Below the pieces are notes generated by a model that was not told where the DNA came from, ran no database searches, and was given only the letters and a program-made list of their open reading frames with translations. A stretch of 64,000 nt of DNA from Flavobacteriales bacterium (GTDB lineage: Bacteria; Bacteroidota; Bacteroidia; Flavobacteriales_F; PHOS-HE28). This document shows positions 33,590 to 42,435 of this stretch, piece by piece. Location: NCBI GenBank assembly GCA_030584065.1, contig CP129489.1:1140640-1204639 (forward strand), given 5' to 3'. A program made the position numbers and the translations under genes. The stretch's first letter is position 1. Each line of letters opens with the position of its first letter.

Positions 33590-34392
33590 AGCAGACCATC
33601 CTCCGCGGAACAGCGATACTGGCGGCGGTCATCCTGGCCGAAGCCTGCGCCAAGGTGCCCATCACGGGCCGTCGCCAGCTCAACCTGGCCAATGAGAGCC
33701 AGCTGATGGCCATGTCGGTCACGGAGTACGACTCCTTCCTGAATGAGCATCCCGTGCTGGCCGACAACGACCCGAGGGCCCAATTGGTGAGCCGGGTAGG
33801 CCAGCGCCTGGCCGATGCCGCGACGAGGTTCCTGAATGAGAGCAACGCGGGCAACCGCGTGGAGGGATTCACCTGGTCCTTCAAGACGGTGGACGACCCC
33901 ACGGTGAACGCTTGGTGCATGCCGGGCGGCAAAGTGGTCGTGTACACCGGCATTCTTCCCGTGACGCAAGATGAGATCGGACTAGCCGTAGTGATGGGGC
34001 ATGAGGTCTCGCATGCCATTGCGCGCCACGGGAACGAGCGCATGAGCCAGGCCATCGCCATTCAAGGCGCGGGAATGACCTTGGAGGTCCTCACAGGAGA
34101 GAAGCCTTCGCTGGCGCGCGACCTCTTCCTGCAGAGCTTCGGCATCGGCAGCGCCTTGGGCATGCTCGCCTTCAGCCGCAAGCATGAGACGGAGGCTGAC
34201 AAGATGGGCTTGGTGTTCATGGCCATGGCCGGTTACGACCCGCGCGAGGCGCCCGGATTCTGGCAACGCATGAGCCAGCAGTCCGGAGGCCAGGCGCCTC
34301 CTGAATTCCTGAGCACGCACCCGAGCGATGCCACGCGCATGCGCGACCTGGAGGCCTACATGCCTGAGGCCCTCAAGTACTACAAGCCCTGA
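33586..34392 (+). CDS. M48-family zinc metalloprotease lipoprotein
   Basis: A 268-residue membrane-anchored peptidase of the Ste24/LoiP type. The signal LAAVILAEAC|AK is a lipobox. Residues 20-40 hold PITGRRQLNLANESQLM, typical of periplasmic M48 lipoproteins. VNAWCMPGGKVVVYTGIL is followed by the zinc site VMGHEVSHAIARH (HExxH) near residue 145, and by the third ligand Glu in SRKHETEADKMG. The C-terminal STHPSDATRMRDLEAYMP is also diagnostic. It probably degrades misfolded outer-membrane or periplasmic proteins. Its start is coupled to clpS, so two proteolysis genes share a transcript. Confidence 0.93.
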   Translation: MKQTILRGTAILAAVILAEACAKVPITGRRQLNLANESQLMAMSVTEYDSFLNEHPVLADNDPRAQLVSRVGQRLADAATRFLNESNAGNRVEGFTWSFKTVDDPTVNAWCMPGGKVVVYTGILPVTQDEIGLAVVMGHEVSHAIARHGNERMSQAIAIQGAGMTLEVLTGEKPSLARDLFLQSFGIGSALGMLAFSRKHETEADKMGLVFMAMAGYDPREAPGFWQRMSQQSGGQAPPEFLSTHPSDATRMRDLEAYMPEALKYYKP

Positions 34393-34420
34393 CCGCAGGG
34401 GCTTGGCATCGGCGGACGCC

Positions 34421-35155
34421 ATGAAGCGCTGGCGGGAAGCCATCACAACAGCTGGGATGCTGCTGGGCTTACTGTCGCATTCCCTGCATCCCTGGTTCAG
34501 CAGGCTCGTTTTGGCCAGCGGTTCCTTGCTCCTGCTGGGCATCGCGCTCGCCTTCACGCGGATACCCTACGATGCGCACCGATGGCTCGGGGAGGCGGCC
34601 GGGACCTGTGCGAGCGAGCCGTCGACGATCGTGGTGCTGGGCGGGAGCGGCATGCCTTCCGGGCCGGAACTGCTGCGACTGCAGCATGCAGCCATGCTCT
34701 CCAACACGTGGCCATCGGCCAGACTGCTGGTGATCCACCCCGGGAATGGCGAGGTGCTGCGTGCGATGCGCGAGGAACTTCTGGTACGCGGGGTCCTCTC
34801 CACCCGCATCGATACGCTGAATCAAGGGGAGAACACGCGCGACCAGGCGCTCGCGGCTTCCCGTCTGGCGCAGGGCCCAGTGGCCGTCGTAACGGCCCCG
34901 GAGAACATGTACCGGAGCATCCGGGCATTCCGGAAGGCCGGTATCACAGGGGCCTGCGGAGCGCCGGCTTGGGATCATGCCATGGCGCACGATTTCGACT
35001 ACGGGCACACCCAGATCGGCGGCAAGCCGTGGGTTCCTGATGTGTCGGGCCACCCCAGGCTCCGCTACACGTTCTGGAACTACCTCAAACTGGAGGTGAC
35101 CTGCCTCCGTGAAGGCCTGGCAATCGCTTACTACCGGCTCAACGGCTGGATTTGA
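34421..35155 (+). CDS. YdcF-family (DUF218) protein with N-terminal membrane segment
   Basis: A 244-residue protein with one or two hydrophobic helices at about residues 10-50 (GMLLGLLSHSLHP and LVLASGSLLLLGIALAF), then a DUF218-like Rossmann domain: STIVVLGGSGMPSGPE, LLVIHPGNGEVLRAM, LNQGENTRDQALAAS and VAVVTAPENMYRSIRAFRKA. Relatives are SanA, ElyC and YdcF, tied to envelope integrity or binding of nucleotide-like ligands. Mechanism is unknown. ATG 34421 is 28 bp after the M48 stop, probably the last gene of clpS-M48-YdcF before tRNA-Arg. Confidence 0.78.
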   Translation: MKRWREAITTAGMLLGLLSHSLHPWFSRLVLASGSLLLLGIALAFTRIPYDAHRWLGEAAGTCASEPSTIVVLGGSGMPSGPELLRLQHAAMLSNTWPSARLLVIHPGNGEVLRAMREELLVRGVLSTRIDTLNQGENTRDQALAASRLAQGPVAVVTAPENMYRSIRAFRKAGITGACGAPAWDHAMAHDFDYGHTQIGGKPWVPDVSGHPRLRYTFWNYLKLEVTCLREGLAIAYYRLNGWI

Positions 35156-35186
35156 ACCATTCAATCCGAACGGTTGTCTATCTTCG
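35151..35186 (+). promoter_or_regulatory. candidate promoter (TTTG-N24-TATCTTCG) for tRNA-Arg
   Basis: TTTG at 35151-35154 and TATCTTCG at 35179-35186 (one mismatch). The box ends 13 bp before the tRNA 5' end, so transcription would begin almost at the tRNA. The spacer is slightly longer than usual. Confidence 0.45.
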
Positions 35187-35199
35187 CCCCCGCTTTTCA

Positions 35200-35273
35200 G
35201 GACCCGTAGCTCAATTGGATAGAGCATCTGACTACGGATCAGAAGGTTTGGGGTTCGAATCCCTACGGGTCCG
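35200..35273 (+). tRNA. tRNA-Arg (ACG anticodon)
   Basis: A 74-nt cloverleaf: acceptor GGACCCG/CGGGTCC, D stem GCTC/GAGC, anticodon stem TCTGA/TCAGA with loop CTACGGA (anticodon ACG, presumably inosine-modified to read CGN), T loop TTCGAAT, discriminator G, CCA not encoded. All stems pair well. It is followed eight bases later by a perfect terminator hairpin. Confidence 0.95.
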
Positions 35274-35280
35274 CAGAACG

Positions 35281-35306
35281 AACGAGGCGCCTTTGGGCGC
35301 CTCGTT
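35281..35306. terminator. intrinsic terminator after tRNA-Arg
   Basis: An 11-bp perfect stem, AACGAGGCGCC (35281-35291) and GGCGCCTCGTT (35296-35306), with a TTTG loop. It lies between the tRNA and the convergent DGQHR gene and is symmetric enough to serve both. Confidence 0.8.
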
Positions 35307-35326
35307 GCATTTCCACCGGCTGCCGG

Positions 35327-36430
35327 TCAAAGACCGAGCCGGCCGCTGAGGTACTTATGGACCTTCCCTACCCGCTCCACCTGGCCCTTGGCCGCGAAGC
35401 GCTCGTAGAACCCTTCATCGCGGAATTCGCGCAGCGCATCGCCCCAAGCGGCGGTGAGGCGTTGTGCCCATCGGGCCTCGCGGGTTTCCTCATCCCCCCG
35501 GTCACGGGCATTCAGGTCGGCGCAAACGCGCACCAGCGCCTTCAGGGTGACGGGCTTGGTGACGTGGTATCGGGCATCGCCCCAGGTATCACCGAAGGCC
35601 GCCCGGGCTGCCCGGAAGAACTGCTGCAGCACCCGGTACCGGCGCTCCACTGCCGCCGCATTCACCTTCTCGTCCTTGCTGAAGGAGCGCAGGATCCAGC
35701 GGTGCACCTCATTGAAGAGCTCGGCCTGCATGATCCATTTCTCCTGCTTGCTCCGGTTGCCGAGCCGGTTGATGCGGTACTGAAGCGGGCTGTCGCCGCT
35801 GCTGTAGAGCCGCTCGATCACCTTGGCGGCCAGCCGCTTGTCCGGTCGTTCCCAGCTCACGCGCTCGTAGAGGTCGATGAGGTGGCTCTTGTTGATGCGC
35901 GTTGGCGTGCTGTTGATGATCACGAACATCTCGGCCGCGAAATCCTCGCTCTCCCCATCGAAGATGATGCATGGCACATGGATGCTCCGGGCCTCCTCGG
36001 GATGGGAGCGCATGTAGAACTCCAGCGCTGCCAAGCGATGCTGGCCATCGATGATGAGGTACTTCTCCCGCGGCTCCTTGAGGTCGCCCACGTTCTGCAT
36101 GCCGCCGAGCGGCGAGAATTCGAGGATATCGCTGCTGAAGAGCAGGACCGTTCCCGGAATGGGTGGCTGCGCTACGGCGGTCTCGTAGAAATTCCTGATC
36201 GCCTTGATCTTGCCGTGTGACATGGTGCGCTGGAAGGCGGCATCGCTGCGCTCGATGCGCTGGATGAATGAAGCCACCTCATCGCCCTTTGCCGCCTCAT
36301 CCGCCGCTATCGGCTTCTCGCCATCGGCGTAGAAGCGGCTGATGAACCTGACACGGCGCAGGATGTCCTCGCACGGGTAGGAAACGAAGTAGAAGCGGGC
36401 GTCTTTCTGACGGATCTGTGTGGCGATCAT
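35327..36430 (-). CDS. DGQHR-domain protein (DndB-like), solitary
   Basis: A 367-residue protein with the signature KYLIIDGQHRLAALEFY (DGQHR at residues 128-132), followed by VPCIIFDGE, FVIINSTPTRINKSHLIDLY and a helical C-terminal half. DGQHR proteins share a ParB/Srx-like fold. The best-known member, DndB, regulates or assists DNA phosphorothioation; others sit in defence clusters. No dndACDE, dpd, restriction or methylase gene is near, so the role here is open. ATG 36430 is supported by a good promoter 24 bp upstream. It lies next to tRNA-Arg, a common integration spot, but without an integrase. Base composition is like its neighbours. Confidence 0.75.
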   Translation of the reverse strand: MIATQIRQKDARFYFVSYPCEDILRRVRFISRFYADGEKPIAADEAAKGDEVASFIQRIERSDAAFQRTMSHGKIKAIRNFYETAVAQPPIPGTVLLFSSDILEFSPLGGMQNVGDLKEPREKYLIIDGQHRLAALEFYMRSHPEEARSIHVPCIIFDGESEDFAAEMFVIINSTPTRINKSHLIDLYERVSWERPDKRLAAKVIERLYSSGDSPLQYRINRLGNRSKQEKWIMQAELFNEVHRWILRSFSKDEKVNAAAVERRYRVLQQFFRAARAAFGDTWGDARYHVTKPVTLKALVRVCADLNARDRGDEETREARWAQRLTAAWGDALREFRDEGFYERFAAKGQVERVGKVHKYLSGRLGL

Positions 36431-36453
36431 GGGTGGGCGGGTTGTCGCGCCCT

Positions 36454-36484
36454 CGAATGTACGCGGCTGAACGCGCTGCGACAA
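36454..36484 (-). promoter_or_regulatory. promoter (TTG-N20-TACATTCG) for the DGQHR gene
   Basis: On the minus strand TTG (36482-36484), 20 nt, then TACATTCG (36454-36461), one mismatch from TAnnTTTG, 23 bp before ATG 36430. It overlaps the 5' part of a longer in-frame reading, arguing against the upstream start. Confidence 0.55.
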
Positions 36485-36506
36485 GCGGCCCCCAGGGCCG
36501 CCTCCC

Positions 36507-39041
36507 CTATTCCTTCAGCGCCCTGAACAGGCGCACGCCTCCATCCTGGAGGGTCAGCCGCACCGTATAGGCGCCGGCGCGCACACTGGCCATGGGAAGC
36601 ACCACCAATTGACCGGCGGGCTGCGGACCGGTAGTCAGCACCAAACGTCCGGCTGCATCGAGAACGTCGATTGCGGCAGCGCCCGAGGCGCCCACTTCAA
36701 GGTTGAGCTGATGGTCGAACGGCACCGGCCAGACCCGTGCTTCGAGGCGGTCGGTCTCACCCAACCCGGTGCAGATCAGCACCTCCGCCGTGAACGCATC
36801 GTTCACCAGCGTGCAGCCGTTGGCGCCCGACCAGGTGTAAACCACCGGGTAGGTCCCGGCCGCCAAGACTGAAGGGTCGAACACCCCATCCGCGCTGACC
36901 GGGGCGGACCAAAGCCCTCCCTCCGGATTCGCGGTGAACACCACGGGGCCATCGCTTGGGCAAAGTCCCAGATCCTCGGATGAGGCCGTGACCAGGACCT
37001 CCTCGATCAGCTTGAGCGCCAAGGCCTCGGAAGCACCGCAACCCTGCTCGAATACCGTGTAGGTGACCAGGTACGACCCTTCCCCGACAGCCATGGGGTC
37101 GAAGCTCGAACCGGTGACGCCGGGACCGCTCCAGGTGCCCCCGCCAGGTGTCGCGAAGGCCGCCAGGTCAATGGCCTCACCAACTGCGCAGAGCACGGGA
37201 ACCGGCTGCAGTTCGATCTCAGGCACGGAATCGCTCACCACCACGATGAGCGTATCGGAGGCGCTGCAGACATTGGGGGCCGAAGCTTCAGCAAGCAGCA
37301 CGACCATGAATGTACCGGCCTGCTGGGGGATGAATGTTGCTCCTGCGCTGTTCCATCCGGCGATATCACCGGTCCAGCTCACACCCTCCGGGGGTGCGGC
37401 GGAGGCCGCAATCAATTGAGGTCCGCTGTTGATGCAGAAGGGGCCTGCCGGGGCGATCTGCGCAGGGACGGAAGGAAGCACGGCAATCGGACCAATATCA
37501 GTTGCGCATTCCACTCCTGTGGCATCGGTGAACACGGCCACCACGACTCCGCCTTCGAAATCCGATGGATCCAGGATGCCGGTAGGCCCGGCGTTCACCC
37601 ATGCGGTTGCGGGCGGAACGGAGGTCAATTGAATCGGAGCCTGGCCGCTGCACAGTTCCCCTGACAACGGGGGCTCCACCAGCGGCTGCTCCACCACCAG
37701 GATGCTGGTGGTACCGCCGATTGCGCAGCCTTCAACCGCATATGCCGCATGCGAGAGCGGATAGGCCCCGCTGCCATCGATTGACGACCGCAGCAACTGA
37801 TTCTCGAAGACGGCCAGTGCCGTCCACCTTCCGCCGGCAGGCACGGCATCCGGCAAGTTGAATTCGGGTCCGTACTTGCAGAGCGCAGGAAGTTCGGGCA
37901 GCACAAGGGGCTCAACCGAAGGCTGCAGGGCGTTGATGAACAGGCGCCGATCTCCCTCCACGAGGAGCACAAGGTCATCGTGCCCGTCGCCATTGAAGTC
38001 AGCCAGCAACGGGAAGTCGCCACGCGGGAAAGCAAGCATGGCCTTGCTGAACGCGAAGGCCCCGATCTCCGTGAGCCAATGCGCATAGCGCACCGGCTCA
38101 TCGGGATTCAGCGGAAAGGCCACGAAACCAGCGCCTTCGCCACAGCCGAGTTGGCCGAAGGAACCCGGCCCAGCGGTTGTCCATGGTTCCAGGACATGCT
38201 CCACCCAATCGGTCCATGCGCCGCCTTCGGAAAGGGTATTCTCGATCCACCTCACTGCAGGGAACTGCGCTTCGGCCAAGTCGAGGTCACCATCCCCATC
38301 CACGTCCATGAAAGAGGGGGCCTGAAGGGTTATCCCACTCGGTTGGAAGACGGTGTCAGGCTCCCAGATGGTACCATCGCCGGCCGCGTTACGCACCACC
38401 ACCACTTGGCCATCTCCATCCACGATCAGGAGGTCGATTCCGCCGGCGAGGTCCATGTTGCCCGTGCGGATGAACCCCGGTGCTGCACCCGCGATTGCGG
38501 GCCCGAAGGCCTCGCACGGACCGAACCCGGAGCCAAGGTTCGCGCACATGATCAGACGGGCGCCAAGCATGGAGTCCCAAACGGAAATCACGACCTCCCT
38601 CGCCCCATCACCGGTGAGGTCGGCCAATGCCAAGGCCCCAACACCTTCCGGGAACTGCCCCAGGAGCACCGGCGCCTCGAAGGTCGGGCCCGCATTCAAC
38701 GACCACCGCACCTCTCCTGTTATCGGGTCCGCATAGGCCAGATCAGGCAGGCCATCACCGGAAAGGTCCTCCAGCTCCCATGCCGTCGGGGACTCCAGGA
38801 TAGCCAGCAGCAAGGCCTCAGCATTGAATCCACCCGCACCATCAGCATTCTCGAGCCAGGCAAGGCCTTCACCCGGCTGCATCCGCACCAGGTCCGGATC
38901 CCCATCCGCATCCACATCACATGCCCGCAGAGCACCCGGCACGTCACCCTGCGCGATGGTAAGGCCGGGACCGAACTGGGCTTGTATGGTCAGGCTGAGA
39001 CAGCCGGCCAAGGAGAAGAGAATCAGCGCTGTGGGCCTCAT
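36507..39041 (-). CDS. secreted FG-GAP/VCBS repeat protein with T9SS type A sorting domain
   Basis: An 844-residue surface or secreted protein. The signal peptide (TALILFSLAGCLSLTIQAQ) is followed by FG-GAP/VCBS-like calcium-binding repeats: DVDADGDPDLVRM, DLSGDGLPDLAYADP, DLTGDGAREVVIS, DVDGDGDLDLAEAQ, DFNGDGHDDLVLL. Residues about 400-760 are Ig/PKD-like blocks with paired cysteines. The last 80 residues are a T9SS type A tail (VWPVPFDHQLNLEV, DAAGRLVLTT, GAYTVRLTLQDG). Ligand unknown. ATG 39041 gives the signal peptide directly. It lies 23 bp before the upstream DGQHR gene's promoter and probably has its own. Confidence 0.85.
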   Translation of the reverse strand: MRPTALILFSLAGCLSLTIQAQFGPGLTIAQGDVPGALRACDVDADGDPDLVRMQPGEGLAWLENADGAGGFNAEALLLAILESPTAWELEDLSGDGLPDLAYADPITGEVRWSLNAGPTFEAPVLLGQFPEGVGALALADLTGDGAREVVISVWDSMLGARLIMCANLGSGFGPCEAFGPAIAGAAPGFIRTGNMDLAGGIDLLIVDGDGQVVVVRNAAGDGTIWEPDTVFQPSGITLQAPSFMDVDGDGDLDLAEAQFPAVRWIENTLSEGGAWTDWVEHVLEPWTTAGPGSFGQLGCGEGAGFVAFPLNPDEPVRYAHWLTEIGAFAFSKAMLAFPRGDFPLLADFNGDGHDDLVLLVEGDRRLFINALQPSVEPLVLPELPALCKYGPEFNLPDAVPAGGRWTALAVFENQLLRSSIDGSGAYPLSHAAYAVEGCAIGGTTSILVVEQPLVEPPLSGELCSGQAPIQLTSVPPATAWVNAGPTGILDPSDFEGGVVVAVFTDATGVECATDIGPIAVLPSVPAQIAPAGPFCINSGPQLIAASAAPPEGVSWTGDIAGWNSAGATFIPQQAGTFMVVLLAEASAPNVCSASDTLIVVVSDSVPEIELQPVPVLCAVGEAIDLAAFATPGGGTWSGPGVTGSSFDPMAVGEGSYLVTYTVFEQGCGASEALALKLIEEVLVTASSEDLGLCPSDGPVVFTANPEGGLWSAPVSADGVFDPSVLAAGTYPVVYTWSGANGCTLVNDAFTAEVLICTGLGETDRLEARVWPVPFDHQLNLEVGASGAAAIDVLDAAGRLVLTTGPQPAGQLVVLPMASVRAGAYTVRLTLQDGGVRLFRALKE

Positions 39042-39125
39042 GACGTTGCCTTGGCCAATTCCGGCAAAGGATGGCGAAGATACCGAAACGCAGCCTCTGG
39101 CAGCTGCCAACCGTCAGCTTGAGGG

Positions 39126-39908
39126 TCAGGCGCAGAGCACCGGAATAGCAGCCGGATTCGACAGGATGCGCTCCTTCTCGGCATCGGCGATGTAGCGATA
39201 CTCATCGGAGGCATGGGCCATGATGGCGATGCAACCGGCCCCGATGCGCTGCGCATAGTCGATGGTAGCCTTGGCGAAACCCATGCTGAACGAATTCATG
39301 GGCTCATTGGCCTCCACCTGGCGAATCCCCTCCTCTTCAAGCCGCTCGAACATGCGCACCTTATTCGCCAGGAGGACATCGCTGGGGGCCTCACCGGGCC
39401 GCATGAGCTGGAAGACATGCACTTCAGCAGCACAGGCCCGCGCCAACAGGCATACCGCATCCAGGAGCCTTCCGATGTCCTGGTGGCCCGCCACGGGGAG
39501 CACGATCCGGCAAAGCTCCCGGTCGACGGGGGAGCCTTCCTGGACCACGAAACAAGGCGTGGCGGCCTTTCTCACGAGCTTGAGGATGTCCGCGCCGAAC
39601 AGCTTCTGGCGAAGTCCGTGGGCGCCGTGGGTGCCCATCACCAACAAGCGATGCCCACGTGCGCTCTCCGCCACGATCTCCTCCATGAAATCACCCTCCG
39701 GCATGAGCAGCCGTACGGCCGCCCCCCCCAAGGCATCCACGGTTTGCTCGATGCTCTTCCGCACCTCATCCACGGAGCGCCGCTCTTCCTTGCCCACCAC
39801 ATGGAGCAGGCTCACGCGGGCGCCCAGGCGATCGCCCAAGGCCATGGCATGCTGAATGGCCACGGTGGAAGCGGCCGTTAGATCGGTGGTGCAGAGCAGA
39901 TCGGCCAT
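39126..39908 (-). CDS. universal stress protein with two tandem Usp domains
   Basis: A 260-residue cytoplasmic protein with two Usp folds. The first (residues 1-140) begins LLCTTDLTAASTVAIQHAMA and ends GHRLLVMGTHGAHGLRQKLF with a nucleotide-type glycine loop. The second (about 145-260) is more divergent: RIVLPVAGHQDIGRLLDAVC, GAGCIAIMAHASDEYRYIA, with no clear ATP motif. Tandem Usp proteins are typical of Bacteroidota. ATG 39908 begins right before the first strand; an ATG at 39950 would add 14 residues. It diverges from the choice-of-anchor B gene across a 148-bp gap with no perfect promoter box. Confidence 0.85.
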   Translation of the reverse strand: MADLLCTTDLTAASTVAIQHAMALGDRLGARVSLLHVVGKEERRSVDEVRKSIEQTVDALGGAAVRLLMPEGDFMEEIVAESARGHRLLVMGTHGAHGLRQKLFGADILKLVRKAATPCFVVQEGSPVDRELCRIVLPVAGHQDIGRLLDAVCLLARACAAEVHVFQLMRPGEAPSDVLLANKVRMFERLEEEGIRQVEANEPMNSFSMGFAKATIDYAQRIGAGCIAIMAHASDEYRYIADAEKERILSNPAAIPVLCA

Positions 39909-40056
39909 GGCGGACGGATTGGCCGGCAAGATACCGGGCAGGACCGTCATCCGCTCGTCGAACGGCTGCAAGCATTCATCGACTGGCTGGAATCGTGCCG
40001 CGGCATCCCGCCATGCGAAGGGCCTGCATGGTCTAATTTGGCCGGGTTCATCAACC

Positions 40057-42432
40057 ATGCGCAAAGCACTTCTCGCCCTTGCCCTTCTCTGCGGCCTAGG
40101 CCTTTCCGCCCAACTCAACGTCTCCTTCGTCGGCCGGTTGGATTACCAGGCTCTACGGGGCAGCAACCTGGCCAATCTCTGGGGCTATACGGACGAGTCC
40201 GGCAACGAGTACGCCCTCATGGGCGTTTGCGGGACAGATGAGGACAATCCCGGTGGCTTGTCAGTGGTCAGCCTCGCCGACCCCTCCGCCCCCCAGGAGG
40301 TCTTCTTCTTCCCTGGCCCGGCATCCATCTGGCGGGAGATCAAGGTCTGGGGCGACTATGCCTATGCGACCACCGAGGCCGAGAACGGCGGCCTGGTCAT
40401 TGTTGACCTGAGCCCATTGCCCCAGTCGACAGACCTCCCCGCCACGGTCTGGCTCGCACCGGATTGGCATACCTCCCACTCGCTCTTCATCGATGAGCAA
40501 GGCCGGTTATACATCCACGGAGCGAATCGCGGCAATGGAGGAGTCATCATGTACGACCTCACGCAGGACCCGATGAATCCGGTGGAGGTGGGCGAATTCG
40601 ATACGTGGTATTGCCACGACAGCTACGCCCGCGGCGATACCCTCTATGCGGCGCACATCTATGACGGCTTCTTTTCCATCGTGGACGTGTCCGATCCCGC
40701 GGCCCCCGTTCTGCTGGGCACGAAATCGACGCCGAACGACTTCACGCACAACACGTGGCTCGACGATAGCGGGAATTACCTCTTCACCACCGATGAGCGC
40801 ACCAACTCCTACGTGGGCGCATACGATGTGAGCGATCCCTCGGACATCACCGAAGTGGACCGCCTGCGCAGCGACAACGGTTCCGGCGCCATTCCCCACA
40901 ATACCTATTGGCTGAACGACTATGTGGTGACCTCCTACTATACCTATGGTGTGTCCATCTACGATGCCTCGGATCCGCACAACATGGTGGAGGTCGGGCA
41001 CTATGACACCTCGCCATTCACTGGCGACGGCTTCAACGGGGCTTGGGGCGTATATCCCTTCTTCGCATCGGGGAACCTCATCATCTCGGACATGGAGGAG
41101 GGCCTGTTCGTGCTTGCCCCCGAATACACACAAGCCTGCCGGCTGGAAGGCATGGTGCGCAATGCACAGACCAGCGCACCGGTCGGTGGTGCCTCCATCA
41201 CCCTGATCGGCACCCCCATTTCCGCGCTCACGCCCATTGGCGGCACGTATGCCACGGGCTACCACACCGCAGGCATCTACAGCGTTACAGTCAGCGCTCC
41301 AGGCTACTATCCATCCACGATCGATGGCGTGGTCCTCGAGAACGGGGAGGTCACTGTATTGGACGTCGACCTGGAACCCATGGTCGCATTCAGCGTCGAG
41401 GGGCTGGTCATCACGGAAGGGACGGGGGAACCGGTCCCTGGAGCGCAGGTGCTCCTGAGGAACGAGGAATTCACCTACGAGGGCACCACGGACGGTGCTG
41501 GCTCCTACAGCCTCAGCGGAATCTTCGCCGATGAGTTCGCCACCCTTGCCGGGCGGTGGGGCTGGCGCACAAGGTGCCTGCCCGTGCAGGCGGTCGCGGA
41601 GGGCGCACCGCCGCCACCGATCGAGCTGCCGCGGGTCTATGCGGATGATTTCGCGCTCGACCTGGGATGGACGGTCACGGGTACGGCAACCTCGGGACAG
41701 TGGCAGCGGGGCATCCCGCAAGGCACCACCCTTGGCAATGCGCAGAGCAACCCGGGAGCGGATGCGCCGGGGGATTGCGGTGATGAGGCCTACGTGACCG
41801 GATTGACCGGCGGTGGCGCAGGTGATGACGACGTGGACGGCGGCAATACCGTGCTGACCTCTCCCGCTTTCGATGCCACCGGGGCGGGCGAGGCCCATGT
41901 GCGCTACCGGCGGTGGTTCTTCAACGGCGGGGGCAGCGGCAACCCGAATGATGCGCTCGTCATTTCACTCAGCGATGGCAGCACCACGGTGGTGCTTGAA
42001 ACGGTGACGGCTGCCACGGCGGGTGCTTCCTCCTGGATCCAGCGTGACTTCCGGATCTCGGATTTCATGACCCCGACCTCGACGATGCGGCTGCTCGCTT
42101 CGGTGGCCGATGATGCGCCGGGCCATGTGGTGGAGGCCGGCCTCGATGTCTTTGAGCTCGTGCACGAGGATGCCAATGGCTTGGCGGATGCCGCTACACC
42201 CGCCTTGGTCCTCTACCCCAATCCCACCGATGGCCCGGTTCGCCTGCTAGCCGATGGCGCTGCGGGCACGGTGCGCATCGTGGATGCGGTGGGGCGCACC
42301 CTGTTGACGGACCGTATGCCCCCGTCCGGGATGCTCGACCTGATTCTGGATGCCTCGAATGGCACCTATGCGGTGGAGTTGTGCCTTACGGATGGGCGCT
42401 GCATGCGTCAGAGGCTCATCCTCGCCCGATGA
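40057..42432 (+). CDS. choice-of-anchor B family T9SS cargo protein
   Basis: A 791-residue exported protein. The signal peptide (ALLALALLCGLGLSAQ) precedes an LVIVD-repeat propeller (GGLSVVSLADPSAPQEVFFF, GGLVIVDLSPLPQ, FSIVDVSDPAAPVLLG, VGAYDVSDPSDITEVD), the choice-of-anchor B arrangement. Two CarboxypepD_reg-like domains follow near 365-510 (LEGMVRNAQTSAPVGGASI and VEGLVITEGTGEPVPGAQV), then a jelly-roll-like region. The C-terminal T9SS type A tail is LVLYPNPTDGPVRLL with GTYAVELCLTDG. ATG 40057 gives the clean signal peptide. It converges with the TPR gene, three bases apart. Confidence 0.87.
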   Translation: MRKALLALALLCGLGLSAQLNVSFVGRLDYQALRGSNLANLWGYTDESGNEYALMGVCGTDEDNPGGLSVVSLADPSAPQEVFFFPGPASIWREIKVWGDYAYATTEAENGGLVIVDLSPLPQSTDLPATVWLAPDWHTSHSLFIDEQGRLYIHGANRGNGGVIMYDLTQDPMNPVEVGEFDTWYCHDSYARGDTLYAAHIYDGFFSIVDVSDPAAPVLLGTKSTPNDFTHNTWLDDSGNYLFTTDERTNSYVGAYDVSDPSDITEVDRLRSDNGSGAIPHNTYWLNDYVVTSYYTYGVSIYDASDPHNMVEVGHYDTSPFTGDGFNGAWGVYPFFASGNLIISDMEEGLFVLAPEYTQACRLEGMVRNAQTSAPVGGASITLIGTPISALTPIGGTYATGYHTAGIYSVTVSAPGYYPSTIDGVVLENGEVTVLDVDLEPMVAFSVEGLVITEGTGEPVPGAQVLLRNEEFTYEGTTDGAGSYSLSGIFADEFATLAGRWGWRTRCLPVQAVAEGAPPPPIELPRVYADDFALDLGWTVTGTATSGQWQRGIPQGTTLGNAQSNPGADAPGDCGDEAYVTGLTGGGAGDDDVDGGNTVLTSPAFDATGAGEAHVRYRRWFFNGGGSGNPNDALVISLSDGSTTVVLETVTAATAGASSWIQRDFRISDFMTPTSTMRLLASVADDAPGHVVEAGLDVFELVHEDANGLADAATPALVLYPNPTDGPVRLLADGAAGTVRIVDAVGRTLLTDRMPPSGMLDLILDASNGTYAVELCLTDGRCMRQRLILAR

Positions 42433-42435
42433 GCA

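Noticed and set aside
35200-36430. An integrated island at tRNA-Arg carrying the DGQHR gene
   Set aside because: No integrase is present, no repeat of the tRNA 3' end was seen downstream, and composition does not change; the gene may be native.
35327-36430. A complete Dnd phosphorothioation system
   Set aside because: Only one DndB-like gene is present; dndA, C, D and E are absent from the window.
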